From GCA-2705445 sp002705445 (GTDB lineage: Bacteria > Pseudomonadota > Gammaproteobacteria > Poriferisulfidales > GCA-002705445): a stretch of DNA of 64,000 bases. Made by a program: the position numbers and the translations under genes. The notes beneath the pieces are model-generated. The model saw nothing but the letters and a program-made list of their open reading frames with translations, ran no database searches and was not told the origin of the DNA. Location of the stretch: contig JBJKYB010000002.1 of the NCBI GenBank assembly GCA_045561235.1, forward strand, positions 558,001 to 622,000, written 5' to 3'. Below are positions 27,417 to 36,596 of the stretch, piece by piece. Position 1 is the stretch's first letter, and every line of letters starts with the position of its first letter.

Positions 27417-27432
27417 TTGGCACAGTTAATGC
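27417..27432 (+). promoter_or_regulatory. Sigma-54 promoter of glnK-amtB
   Basis: TTGGCACAGTTAATGC has the -24 TTGGCAC box (GG at 27419-27420) and the -12 GC at 27431-27432 with correct spacing; the -12 element is ATGC rather than TTGC. Together with the upstream NtrC-type site this predicts induction under nitrogen limitation. Confidence 0.75.
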
Positions 27433-27478
27433 ATATAAATATATGCTTAAGGTAAATTTTTTTGGAGTACATTAAAAA

Positions 27479-27817
27479 ATGAAACTAATTATAGCAATCG
27501 TAAAACCTTTTAAACTTGATGATGTTAGGAACGCTTTATCAGATATTGGTGTACAAGGTATAACTGTAACCGAAGTAAAAGGTTTTGGAAGACAAAAGGG
27601 GCATACAGAGCTTTATAGAGGAGCTGAGTATGTAGTTGATTTCTTACCTAAAGTCAAAGTTGAAGTTGCAGTATCAGATGAAATGGCTGATCAAGCTCTT
27701 GAAGCTATTACTGCTTCAGCTAACACCGGAAAGATTGGGGACGGTAAGATATTTATCATGAATCTTGATTCAGCGGTACGTATTCGTACTGGCGAAACGG
27801 GTTCAGAAGCTTTATAA
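27479..27817 (+). CDS. glnK: PII nitrogen regulatory protein GlnK/GlnB
   Basis: 112 residues, exact PII length. MKLIIAIVKPFKLDDVRNAL start, T-loop RGAEYVVDFLPKVK with the uridylylation Tyr51, and B-loop TGKIGDGKIF for ATP binding are intact. The homotrimer senses 2-oxoglutarate and ATP/ADP, and blocks AmtB when unmodified. Pairing with amtB 23 bases downstream points to GlnK rather than GlnB. TTTTGGAGT lies upstream of the ATG. Confidence 0.95.
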   Translation: MKLIIAIVKPFKLDDVRNALSDIGVQGITVTEVKGFGRQKGHTELYRGAEYVVDFLPKVKVEVAVSDEMADQALEAITASANTGKIGDGKIFIMNLDSAVRIRTGETGSEAL

Positions 27818-27840
27818 AATTAATTATGAGGGTTTAAATT

Positions 27841-29079
27841 ATGGAAGGACAAGTAATTGAATTAGCATACGCACTTGATACCTTTTACTTCTTAGTAATG
27901 GGTGCATTTGTTATGTGGATGGCAGCTGGATTTTCGATGCTAGAAGCCGGTATGGTAAGCTCGAAAAGTGTAGTTGAAATTTTAACAAAAAATATAGCTC
28001 TATATTCCATAGCATCAATCATGTATATGATTGTAGGTTATAACTTAATGTATCCTGCAGATGGAAATGGTGTTATGCCTGCGGTGAGTTTTTTCTTAGG
28101 TGGTGATAACGAGGCTGCTGACGTAATTGCCAGTGGCGGAGATGTATATTATTCAGCATTATCAGATTTCTTTTTCCAGGTTGTATTTGTTGCAACAGCA
28201 ATGTCTATTGTTTCTGGAGCAGTTGCTGAAAGAATGAAACTATCATCTTTCTTATTATTTGCTATCGTTATGACAGGTTTAATTTATCCTGTGCAAGGTT
28301 ACTGGAAATGGGGTGGTGGATTCTTAGACGCTGCTGGTTTCCAAGATTTCGCTGGTTCAGGCGTTGTGCATTTATGTGGTGCAGCAGCTGCATTAGCAGG
28401 GGTTATTCTTCTTGGTGCTAGAAAAGGCAAATATGAAGATGGTAAAATAAATGCAATCCCTGGATCAAATATGCCATTAGCTACTTTAGGAACATTTATT
28501 TTGTGGCTAGGTTGGTTTGGATTCAACGGTGGATCTGAATTAATGGTTTCAAATGTTGGTGAAGCAAACGCTGTATCAATGGTATTTGTAAATACAAATG
28601 CTTCGGCAGCAGGTGGTGTTCTTGGAGCACTTATTTTAGGTAAGATTTTGTTTGGTAAGTTTGACTTATCTATGTCACTGAACGGTGCCATAGGCGGATT
28701 AGTCTCTATTACTGCTGAACCTCTAGCACCAACACCTGAGCTCGCAGCTATCATTGGAGCTATTGGTGGTATAATAGTTGTTCTTTCAGTAATTATGCTT
28801 GATAAATCTAAAATTGATGATCCAGTTGGCGCGATCTCAGCTCACGGAACATGTGGTGTTTGGGGCTTAATAGCCGTATGTTTATCAAATGGTGATGCTA
28901 CACTTGGCGGCCAATTATATGGTGCGATAATTATCTTTGCATGGACTTTCATTGTATCTGGAATATTCTGGGGAATATTGAAAGCTGTGATGGGTATTAG
29001 AATTACTAGTGAAGCTGAAGAAATGGGTGTAGATGTTTCTGAATGTGGAATGGAAGCATACCCTGAGTTCAAAAAGTAA
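27841..29079 (+). CDS. amtB: Ammonium transporter AmtB
   Basis: 412 residues with about 11 transmembrane helices. Both pore histidines are present: His177 in GVVHLCGAAAALAG and His335 in ISAHGTCGVWG. The Amt signature FGFNGGSELMVSN is also visible. There is no cleavable signal peptide like that of E. coli AmtB; the protein starts directly at helix 1 (ALDTFYFLVMGAFVMWMAAG). It forms a trimer and is gated by GlnK. A strong terminator follows the stop. Confidence 0.96.
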   Translation: MEGQVIELAYALDTFYFLVMGAFVMWMAAGFSMLEAGMVSSKSVVEILTKNIALYSIASIMYMIVGYNLMYPADGNGVMPAVSFFLGGDNEAADVIASGGDVYYSALSDFFFQVVFVATAMSIVSGAVAERMKLSSFLLFAIVMTGLIYPVQGYWKWGGGFLDAAGFQDFAGSGVVHLCGAAAALAGVILLGARKGKYEDGKINAIPGSNMPLATLGTFILWLGWFGFNGGSELMVSNVGEANAVSMVFVNTNASAAGGVLGALILGKILFGKFDLSMSLNGAIGGLVSITAEPLAPTPELAAIIGAIGGIIVVLSVIMLDKSKIDDPVGAISAHGTCGVWGLIAVCLSNGDATLGGQLYGAIIIFAWTFIVSGIFWGILKAVMGIRITSEAEEMGVDVSECGMEAYPEFKK

Positions 29080-29102
29080 GTACTAAATTTACTTCAAAAT
29101 TA

Positions 29103-29134
29103 AACGCACACAAATTATTGTGTGCGTTTTTTTT
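29103..29134 (+). terminator. Rho-independent terminator after amtB
   Basis: AACGCACACAA and TTGTGTGCGTT form a perfect 11-bp stem with an ATTA loop (29103-29128), followed by a T run to 29134. The T run touches the stop codon of the convergent nadA. The A-rich 5' flank could give weaker termination for nadA as well. Confidence 0.93.
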
Positions 29135-30182
29135 ATAAGGTTTTTGCAAATTCAATCATTTTATTTGTAGAAATGTAAGCTCTTTTTCTTATATCTTCAT
29201 TGATAATAATTTCGTTTTTTTCACTTATTAAGGTTTCTATTAAATTATCTAAATTATTCATTGCCATCCATGGGCAATGCGCACAACTAATACATGTTGC
29301 TCCACTTCCACCTGTTGGGGCTTCAATTAAAACTTTATTAGGTGCTGCTTTTTTCATTTTATAAAAAATTCTATTATCAGTCGCAACTATCATTTTTTTA
29401 TTAGGTAAGCTTTTACATGCAGAAATTAACTGTGAAGTCGATCCAACAACATCAGCTAATTTAATTACTTCTCGTGGTGATTCTGGATGGACTAAGACAG
29501 CAGCATCTTTATTCTTTTTCATTAAATTTGTAAGAGCCGTTGCTTTAAATTCTTCATGCACTATACAACTAGCGTTCCATAATTTCATATCTGCACCTGT
29601 TTTATCATTTAAATAATTTCCAAGATGTTTGTCGGGGGCCCATATAATTTTTATTTTTTTTCTGTTCAAATATTCAATTAATTTCACAGCTATACTAGAA
29701 GTAACCACCCAATCTGCCATAGCTTTTACTTCTGCACTTGTATTTGCATAAACTACTATTTGTCTATCTGGATATTTTTCACGAAACTCTAGAAGTTCCG
29801 ATGCAGGACAATTAAGATCTAGTGAACATTCTGCTTCAAGCGTGGGCATCAATATCTTTTTCTCAGGATTTAAGATTTTTGCTGTTTCGCCCATAAACCT
29901 CACACCAGCTACAATAAGCATCTTTGAGCTCTGATTTGAGCCAAATTTTGCCATTTCAAGCGAATCTGATACATTACCGCCTGTTAATTCAGCAATCTCT
30001 TGAATATCTTCATGTGTATAGTAATGTGCAACAATTTTTGCATCTTTTTCTTTTAGTAATTTTTTAATTAAGTTAATTTTATCAACTTTTTTTTGAGCAC
30101 TATATGTTGGCGAGCTATTAAGTATGTCAATAGTTCTTGGAAAGGATTCATTTTGATACTTTAAATTATTTAATTTACTCAT
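29133..30182 (-). CDS. nadA: Quinolinate synthase A
   Basis: 349 residues. It condenses iminoaspartate and dihydroxyacetone phosphate to quinolinate for NAD synthesis. IVAHYYTHEDIQEIAELTGG is the first domain, CSLDLNCPAS holds a cluster-ligand Cys region, and the C-terminal CISCAHCPWMAMNNL supplies another ligand for the 4Fe-4S cluster. The start overlaps the SPOR gene by 8 bases. Where Pseudomonas has hslVU after the SPOR gene, nadA is found here. Confidence 0.95.
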   Translation of the reverse strand: MSKLNNLKYQNESFPRTIDILNSSPTYSAQKKVDKINLIKKLLKEKDAKIVAHYYTHEDIQEIAELTGGNVSDSLEMAKFGSNQSSKMLIVAGVRFMGETAKILNPEKKILMPTLEAECSLDLNCPASELLEFREKYPDRQIVVYANTSAEVKAMADWVVTSSIAVKLIEYLNRKKIKIIWAPDKHLGNYLNDKTGADMKLWNASCIVHEEFKATALTNLMKKNKDAAVLVHPESPREVIKLADVVGSTSQLISACKSLPNKKMIVATDNRIFYKMKKAAPNKVLIEAPTGGSGATCISCAHCPWMAMNNLDNLIETLISEKNEIIINEDIRKRAYISTNKMIEFAKTL

Positions 30183-30588
30183 TTAATATAATATATTTAA
30201 TTTTATTATCTTCAAGTTTCCTTAAAATACTTTCAAAAATTTCATAGTTTAGATAAGGTCCAAGCGTAATCCTTTTTGTTAATTTTTTATTAAGCAAATA
30301 ATTTTCTATATTAGGATTTAGTCCTAAAAGATTTACCTCAGCTTTAATTTTATCTACTTCATGGGGTTTTGCAAATATTCCTAGTTGAACAAAATATTTT
30401 TTTTCTTTATTACTATTTTTATCAAAAAGAAAATTATTATACGAAATATTACCAATGTTTTTTAAATTTTTTGTATTCAATAATTTTATATATTTTAAAT
30501 TATGAAAAAAAATATCAAAAATAATCATAATAAACAGTATTAAAATAGTTATCCGAAGCAAAAAATACCATTTAGGTTTAGGGTTCAT
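30175..30588 (-). CDS. Short SPOR-domain membrane protein (FtsN-like position)
   Basis: 137 residues. One N-terminal transmembrane helix (about 8-28), a short linker, and a C-terminal SPOR domain (about 62-135: KKYFVQLGIFAKPHEVDKIK ... ITLGPYLNYEIFESILRKL) that would bind denuded septal peptidoglycan. It follows argS by 5 bases, the place of the FtsN-like protein in Pseudomonas. At 137 residues it lacks the long periplasmic linker typical of FtsN, so full FtsN function is uncertain. It overlaps nadA by 8 bases. Confidence 0.8.
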   Translation of the reverse strand: MNPKPKWYFLLRITILILFIMIIFDIFFHNLKYIKLLNTKNLKNIGNISYNNFLFDKNSNKEKKYFVQLGIFAKPHEVDKIKAEVNLLGLNPNIENYLLNKKLTKRITLGPYLNYEIFESILRKLEDNKIKYIILNE

Positions 30589-30593
30589 TTTAA

Positions 30594-32306
30594 TTACATT
30601 TTGTCAGGCATATTAATTCCAATAATTCTTCCGCTATTTTTTAAAACATATCTACTGGCTTCTATTAATGCAAGCCTCGCGTTTCTGAGTCTGCTATCAT
30701 CTACTAATATTTGAAATTTATTATAATAAGAGTGAATTTCTTGTGCTAGTTCTCTCATATAGTTTGTCAACAAATGCGGCTCATATTTTTCAGCTGACTT
30801 TTTTATAATATCTGGATAAGAGGAAAGTTTTTTTATAATTTTCATTTCTTCTTCTTTTGATAATAGCTCCAGGCAATCTTTGTTGAAGCTAAATTGCATA
30901 TCATTTTCTATAGATTGTTTGAAAATACTGCATATTCTCGCATGAGCGTACTGAATATAATATACAGGGTTATTGCTATTATTTGATTTCGCTAATTCTA
31001 TATCAAAATCCATATGCTGATCAGATTTTCTTGCTATATAAAAGAATCTTGTAGCATCTTTTCCAACTTCTTTGAGAAGCTGCTCAAGAGTAATAAAATT
31101 TCCAGATCTAGTTGACATTGATATCTTATCTTTCCCTCTAAATAGATTTGCGAATTGTACTAATAAAATGATCAAGTCTGATTCTCCTTTTGAGAAAATA
31201 TTAAATGCTCCTTTAATGCGTGGAACATAACCATGGTGATCTGCGCCCCATATATTAATAACTTTATTGAATTTTCTCTCGACTTTATTTTTATGATATG
31301 CAATATCAGTTGATAGATATGTATGATCTTTATTTTCTTTAATTAAGACGCGATCTTTTTCATCACCAATTTGCTGAGATTTAAACCACAGGGCATTATC
31401 TTTTTCGTAAGTATGATTATTATTACTTAAGAAACTTATAACCTTTTTAAGGTTGTTGTCTCTTAAAAGAGAAGATTCGAAAAACCAAGAATCAAAATTT
31501 ATCCCAGATAAAATTAGTGTTTTTTTTATATTAACTTGAATAAAATTGACGGCTAAATTTTTTACTTCATTAAATTTTTTCTCTGATAAAATATTCTTTA
31601 CGCTCGATATATAGTCATCAATATTATTAATTTTCATCGAATTTAAATTTTCTATAAAGAAATTTTTTTCATGTTTTCTATGAATTTCAGCTGCTATGTC
31701 CCAGACATATTCTCCTTTATATAGATCCTCATAATTAAAATCATAATTATTATCAATTAATTCATGGTATCTTTGCAAAACAGATAACGTAAGAATATCA
31801 ATTTGTTTTCCAGCATCATTTACATAATATTCTTTTGATATTTCGTATCCGTTTTCTTTTAAAATGTTTGAAAGACAATCTCCAAAAGCAGCACCTCTTC
31901 CATGGCCAACGTGAAGCGGCCCTGTTGGATTTGCTGATACAAATTCTATTAAAATTTTTTTATTATTGCCTTCTTTGTTCTTTCCAAAACTTGTTTTATC
32001 CTCTAATATTTTTTCTATTATTTCAAATTGTGTATTTTTTGAGACAAAAAAATTTATAAATCCTGGACCAGCAACTTCAATTTTTAAAATATTATCATTT
32101 TCTTCTATTTCATGTATTATTTTTCTCGCTAGATCTCTTGGCTTTAAATCGTATAAATGTGCAAATTTCATAGAGACATTTGAGGAAAAATCTCCAAATT
32201 TTTTATCTTTACATATACTTACTTCAATACTTTCAATCGAAATATTTGAGCTCTTATCAATTTTGGATAAGGATTTTATAATTAGATCTTTAATGATGTT
32301 TTTCAC
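30594..32306 (-). CDS. argS: Arginyl-tRNA synthetase
   Basis: 570 residues. This class I synthetase carries HIGH-type HVGH in NPTGPLHVGHGRGAAFGD near residue 120, MSTRSG in the KMSKS position, and a C-terminal helical anticodon-binding (DALR) domain ending in a RNARLALIEASRYVLKN segment. It charges tRNA-Arg, including the CCG species at 25095. It lies 8 bases after priA and is followed by the SPOR gene. Confidence 0.96.
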   Translation of the reverse strand: MKNIIKDLIIKSLSKIDKSSNISIESIEVSICKDKKFGDFSSNVSMKFAHLYDLKPRDLARKIIHEIEENDNILKIEVAGPGFINFFVSKNTQFEIIEKILEDKTSFGKNKEGNNKKILIEFVSANPTGPLHVGHGRGAAFGDCLSNILKENGYEISKEYYVNDAGKQIDILTLSVLQRYHELIDNNYDFNYEDLYKGEYVWDIAAEIHRKHEKNFFIENLNSMKINNIDDYISSVKNILSEKKFNEVKNLAVNFIQVNIKKTLILSGINFDSWFFESSLLRDNNLKKVISFLSNNNHTYEKDNALWFKSQQIGDEKDRVLIKENKDHTYLSTDIAYHKNKVERKFNKVINIWGADHHGYVPRIKGAFNIFSKGESDLIILLVQFANLFRGKDKISMSTRSGNFITLEQLLKEVGKDATRFFYIARKSDQHMDFDIELAKSNNSNNPVYYIQYAHARICSIFKQSIENDMQFSFNKDCLELLSKEEEMKIIKKLSSYPDIIKKSAEKYEPHLLTNYMRELAQEIHSYYNKFQILVDDSRLRNARLALIEASRYVLKNSGRIIGINMPDKM

Positions 32307-32314
32307 AAATTAAC

Positions 32315-34300
32315 TCAATCATAGTCAATAGGATCTATATCTATAGTCCATTTAATTTTATTTGAATAGGGTATATCCTTTATAGATGGAATACAATCCT
32401 TGATGGCGTAATTTAGTTTGGCTTTACTTTTTGCTTGAATAATAAGATTAAGATTAAATAATTTTGCTTTTTTTTGCATGTAAGATGGCATTGGTCCAAA
32501 TATTTCTATTTCGTTGTTTTTTTGAATAATTTTTTTAATATTGTCTAAAAAATTTTCTGCATCTAAATACTTTCTTGCTTTTGCTTGAATAACTCCCCAA
32601 TTACGATGAGGAGGAAGACCTAGATTACTTCTTATTGATAAGAGATTTTTCACCCATTTTTCATAACCTTGTTCGATTAAACATTTTAAATCCTCATTTT
32701 CAGGAAATGATGTTTGAAGAATTACTTCTCCTTTTTTTAAGCCTCTACCTGACCTTCCAGATACTTGAACAAGTTGTTGAGCAAGCTGTTCAATTGCTTT
32801 TAATCTTGGACTAAATAAGCTTTGATCAATATTCATAACGACAACAAGTGTTATATTTGGAAAATTGTGGCCTTTTGATAACATTTGAGTACCAATTAAA
32901 ATATCATATTTATTATCTTTTATATCATCAAAAATTTTTTCTGTTTGGCCTTTTTTTCTAGTACTATCTGAATCTATCCTAATGATATTAGATTTAGAAA
33001 ATTCTTTTTTAATAACTTCTTCAATTTTTTCTGTACCTTCGCCTATGTATGAAATATCTGAAGAGTTACAAGCAAAACACTTATCATAAAATTTTTTCAT
33101 CCTTCCGCAATGATGACAAATTAATATTTTTTTATTTTTATGAAATGTCATATTTAAATTACACTCCTCGCATTTTGGAATCCATGAACAATCATTGCAC
33201 GTAATTACAGGAGAATACCCTCTTCTATTGAGATATATTAGTGTTTGCTCTTTATTTATAATTCTCTTATTTATAGAAGAAATTACTTCTTCTGACAAAA
33301 TAGTATTTTTTTTATTTGACATATTGACTACTTTTAAATCAGGTAGAGGTCTATTATTTATTCTGTTTTGCATTTTTATATGAATATATTTTTTTTTAGA
33401 TATATTTAAAACTGATTCGGAAGATGGAGTTGCACTTCCTAATATTATTGGTATATTTTTATTTTTAGCTCTATATATAGCTATATCTCGTGCATTATAT
33501 TTTGCTTCCGAGTTATTTTTATATGATTGATCATGTTCCTCATCAGCAATTATTAAACCAAGTTTAGGTATTTTCAAAAATACAGAAGATCTTGTGCCAA
33601 TTATAATATCCGCTTCACAATTTTGTATTAAGTTCCAATTAATAAACTTCTTTTTTGGAGTTAACGAGGAATGGTATTCTAAAACTCTTAAATTTTTAGA
33701 GTTAAAGTAGTCTAGAATCTCTGGTATAAGATTTTTCTCTGGAACGATTATTAATGTTTGCAATCCCATTTTATAAATAAAGTTTTGTATATTTCTATAT
33801 ACCTCTGTTTTTCCGCTTCCTGTAACTCCATCTAGAAGGAAACATTTATAAGCATTTAGAGATTTTTTTATGACTTCGATAGCATTATTTTGCTCTTCAG
33901 AAAGCGTGAATTCTTTTAATAGATTATCAGTTTTTATTTCAGACTTGTCGATTTTGTTGTCTTTCAGATTTTTTCCTTGTCTAAATAACAACGGAGTTCC
34001 AATACCAATAATTTGTCCAAGTGGAGCATGATAGTATTTTGATACCCATATGAACAAATCTAAAGTCTCTTTATCAATTAATGGAGCTTCATCAATCACT
34101 TCGAGAATTTTCTTTAATTTATAATTCGAACAACTATTTTGCTCTTTGATTTTAACCACAAAGCCAATAAGTAGTTTTTTGCCAAATTCAATACGAACTC
34201 TAGAGCCAGGCTCGAGTCGACCTTTATTTTTAGGGATTTCGTAATCAAATAGATTATGTAATGGTTTTATAATGACTATTTGGGCTATATTTTTATTCAT
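32315..34300 (-). CDS. priA: Primosomal replication-restart helicase PriA
   Basis: 661 residues. An N-terminal DNA-binding domain (about 1-100) is followed by the helicase core: Walker A LLDGVTGSGKTEVY near 160, DEEHD near 255, and VQVSGRSGRG near 500. A zinc-binding region with CNDC, CEEC, CHHC and CFAC pairs (about 370-420) is complete. It reloads the replisome at abandoned forks. It is divergent from the HNH gene across 121 bp of AT-rich sequence that holds both promoters but no further gene. Confidence 0.96.
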   Translation of the reverse strand: MNKNIAQIVIIKPLHNLFDYEIPKNKGRLEPGSRVRIEFGKKLLIGFVVKIKEQNSCSNYKLKKILEVIDEAPLIDKETLDLFIWVSKYYHAPLGQIIGIGTPLLFRQGKNLKDNKIDKSEIKTDNLLKEFTLSEEQNNAIEVIKKSLNAYKCFLLDGVTGSGKTEVYRNIQNFIYKMGLQTLIIVPEKNLIPEILDYFNSKNLRVLEYHSSLTPKKKFINWNLIQNCEADIIIGTRSSVFLKIPKLGLIIADEEHDQSYKNNSEAKYNARDIAIYRAKNKNIPIILGSATPSSESVLNISKKKYIHIKMQNRINNRPLPDLKVVNMSNKKNTILSEEVISSINKRIINKEQTLIYLNRRGYSPVITCNDCSWIPKCEECNLNMTFHKNKKILICHHCGRMKKFYDKCFACNSSDISYIGEGTEKIEEVIKKEFSKSNIIRIDSDSTRKKGQTEKIFDDIKDNKYDILIGTQMLSKGHNFPNITLVVVMNIDQSLFSPRLKAIEQLAQQLVQVSGRSGRGLKKGEVILQTSFPENEDLKCLIEQGYEKWVKNLLSIRSNLGLPPHRNWGVIQAKARKYLDAENFLDNIKKIIQKNNEIEIFGPMPSYMQKKAKLFNLNLIIQAKSKAKLNYAIKDCIPSIKDIPYSNKIKWTIDIDPIDYD

Positions 34301-34421
34301 TTTTTGATAAAAGGCATTTATCTTTCTTTAATTTTTTTGTAATGTAAGTTTTGTAATATATATATTATCATTGATATATAATTTTATTTTACACTTTAAA
34401 ATTTAAGGAGCCATAGTTAAG

Positions 34422-35000
34422 TTGAATAATTTAAATCAACAAATCTTAAGAACAGATGTTTCTGGGATGCCTTTGGAGTGGGTTACATATCGGGATGCTG
34501 TCAGACTATACTTTAATAATCAAATTGCTTATACATGTGGGAGCAATATAATGACTGTTCGTGGCGGTATAAATTCCATTACAAATTTAAGGAGCAAGGT
34601 AGAAGTTAACTCGATAATAGCAACATATGGAAATAATAAGATTCTTACAGACCAATATGCTCCGCCATTAAATAATTCAACTCTATTTAAAAGAGACAAC
34701 CATCTATGTTTATATTGTGGTAATAAATTTGGATCAGAAACTTTATCAAGAGATCACGTGACACCTTTATTTCAAGGAGGAAAAGATATTTGGGTAAATG
34801 TTGTAACTGCATGTAAAAGATGCAATAACGCGAAAGCAGGGAGAACTCCAGAACAGGCAAACATGCAATTATTAGCGATTCCTTTTATTCCAACTCATGC
34901 TGAATATATATTTCTACAGGGTAAAGTTATTCTTTTTGATCAAATGGAATTTTTAAAACAACATTTTCCTAGATCTAGTCCACTTAGACATAGGCTATAA
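34422..35000 (+). CDS. HNH endonuclease family protein
   Basis: 192 residues from a TTG start. AAGGAG at 34405-34410 supports initiation here, though the 11-base spacing is long; the next in-frame Met is at residue 16, inside the conserved TDVSGMPLEWVTY region. The HNH core is LFKRDNHLCLYCGNKFG, SRDHVTPLFQGGKDIWVNVV and ACKRCNNAKAGRTPEQA, with two CxxC zinc pairs. It matches a widespread proteobacterial family of solitary HNH proteins whose physiological role is not established. No restriction or phage genes lie beside it. Confidence 0.88.
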   Translation: MNNLNQQILRTDVSGMPLEWVTYRDAVRLYFNNQIAYTCGSNIMTVRGGINSITNLRSKVEVNSIIATYGNNKILTDQYAPPLNNSTLFKRDNHLCLYCGNKFGSETLSRDHVTPLFQGGKDIWVNVVTACKRCNNAKAGRTPEQANMQLLAIPFIPTHAEYIFLQGKVILFDQMEFLKQHFPRSSPLRHRL

Positions 35001-35051
35001 TAAAGATATTATTACCAAAAATGTTAATCCAGTTTGTAGTATATTAAGCAT

Positions 35052-36152
35052 ATGAAATATAAATCGAATGATAATTTCTCACATGGAGATGAGAGAAAAA
35101 TTGGAGTCTTACTAGTAAATTTGGGCACTCCTGATGAACCTACTACTTTAGCAGTAAGAAGATATTTAGGAGAATTTCTATCTGATCCTAGAATAGTTGA
35201 GATACCTAAGTTTGTTTGGTGGATTATTTTAAATTTGATAATTTTAAATATAAGACCAAGAAAAAGCAGAGATTTATATAAAAAAATATGGTTAGAAAAT
35301 GGATCTCCCCTGTTAGTAATTTCCAAAAAAATTGTTCAAAAAATAAGAGGTTCCAAAAGTATTTCTGATAAAAAGCATGTAATTGTTAACTTAGCAATGA
35401 GATATGGTAATCCATCAATAAAATCAGCATTAGAAAATTTTAAAGATCAAAATATAAATAGACTTGCGATAATACCAATGTTTCCTCAGTATTCTGCGGC
35501 TACCACTGCTTCAATTTTTGATAAAGTTACATTTGAGATTCAAAAATGGAGAAATATTCCTGATATAAGATTTTTATCAACATATCACGATAATCCAGCT
35601 TACATATCAGCGTGTTCAAACAAGATAAAAAGTTTTTGGGAAAAAGAAGAAAAATCTGAAAAACTAGTATTCTCATTTCATGGTTTGCCACAAGTTAATT
35701 TACACAAAGGTGACCCATATCATTGTTACTGTCACAAGACTGCAAGAATGATTGCTAGTGAATTGGGCTTGAAAGAGGAGGATTATATTGTCACATTCCA
35801 ATCAAGATTTGGTAATCAAGTTTGGTTGCAACCTTATACTGATGAAGTTTTAGAAAATTTAGCTAAAAGCAAGATAAGTAGTGTAGACGTTTTTTGTCCA
35901 GGATTTTTATGTGACTGTTTAGAAACATTGGAAGAAATTAATATGCAAAGTAGAGACAATTTTATTGCATGTGGAGGAAAATCCTTTAACTACATTCCTG
36001 CGTTAAATGACGACGAGAAAAATATAAAAGCTATGGAAAAAATAATTCTAGATGAGATTTCAAGCTGGGATAATGTTCATTTAAATTTAGAAGAAAATCT
36101 TATGGCCACTAAAAAATTATTTGATAAACATCGACATAATAGAAAAATATGA
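35052..36152 (+). CDS. hemH: Ferrochelatase
   Basis: 366 residues. It inserts iron into protoporphyrin IX. GVLLVNLGTPDEPTT at the N-terminus, the catalytic His210 in FSFHGLP, and Glu294 in ETLEEI are present. Cysteines at about 225, 227, 282, 287, 289 and 307 (YHCYCHKT, FCPGFLCDCLET, ACGG) are numerous and could ligate a 2Fe-2S cluster, as reported for some bacterial ferrochelatases; that is inference. No strong ribosome-binding site precedes the ATG. fxsA overlaps its end by 4 bases. Confidence 0.95.
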   Translation: MKYKSNDNFSHGDERKIGVLLVNLGTPDEPTTLAVRRYLGEFLSDPRIVEIPKFVWWIILNLIILNIRPRKSRDLYKKIWLENGSPLLVISKKIVQKIRGSKSISDKKHVIVNLAMRYGNPSIKSALENFKDQNINRLAIIPMFPQYSAATTASIFDKVTFEIQKWRNIPDIRFLSTYHDNPAYISACSNKIKSFWEKEEKSEKLVFSFHGLPQVNLHKGDPYHCYCHKTARMIASELGLKEEDYIVTFQSRFGNQVWLQPYTDEVLENLAKSKISSVDVFCPGFLCDCLETLEEINMQSRDNFIACGGKSFNYIPALNDDEKNIKAMEKIILDEISSWDNVHLNLEENLMATKKLFDKHRHNRKI

Positions 36153-36565
36153 AATTTCTCCTAATCTTAGTTCTTTTGCCTGCAATTGAAATTTATTTTT
36201 TTGTAAAAATTGGTGCAGAAATAGGTGCTTTTTCAACCATATTATTTACCTTGGCAACTGCTTTTTTAGGTATTGCAGTAATTAAATATCAAGGAATATC
36301 TTCGTTCATGCAGGCTAGACAATCTGTTATGAATACAAATCAGCCCGGTATAGAAATTTTAAGTAATTTAGCTTTATTTATATCTGGGAGTTTTTTTCTT
36401 GTGCCTGGCTTTTTCACGGATTTCATAGGTGCTTTATTATTGCTTCCTCCGATTAGAATATATATTATAAAATCCTTTGTTAAAAAGGCGTTCATTAACA
36501 TAAATAAGCATCGTCAGACTGATCCAAAACAAAAGGATTATATTGATATAGATTCAGATAATTAA
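36149..36565 (+). CDS. fxsA: FxsA family membrane protein
   Basis: 138 residues. MKFLLILVLLPAIEIYFFVKIGAEIG is the FxsA start, with further hydrophobic segments near 28-45 and 70-110 and a polar C-terminal tail. E. coli FxsA affects exclusion of phage T7 by F-plasmid cells; its housekeeping role is unknown. It overlaps hemH by 4 bases. fxsA directly upstream of groES is a recurrent gammaproteobacterial arrangement. Confidence 0.9.
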   Translation: MKFLLILVLLPAIEIYFFVKIGAEIGAFSTILFTLATAFLGIAVIKYQGISSFMQARQSVMNTNQPGIEILSNLALFISGSFFLVPGFFTDFIGALLLLPPIRIYIIKSFVKKAFININKHRQTDPKQKDYIDIDSDN

Positions 36566-36568
36566 TTC

Positions 36569-36596
36569 TTGACATTTTCTCGCTAAACAATAAACT
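36569..36596 (+). promoter_or_regulatory. groESL promoter, sigma-70 type
   Basis: A perfect -35 TTGACA (36569-36574) is followed after 16 bases by TAAACT (36591-36596) as a weak -10. The -10 runs into the CIRCE operator. No sigma-32 type promoter is evident in the 89-bp gap between fxsA and groES. Confidence 0.7.

Noticed and set aside
28299..28754. 151-codon ORF antisense to amtB
   Set aside because: Mirror of the amtB reading frame; Pro/Ala/Ser-rich with no family features.
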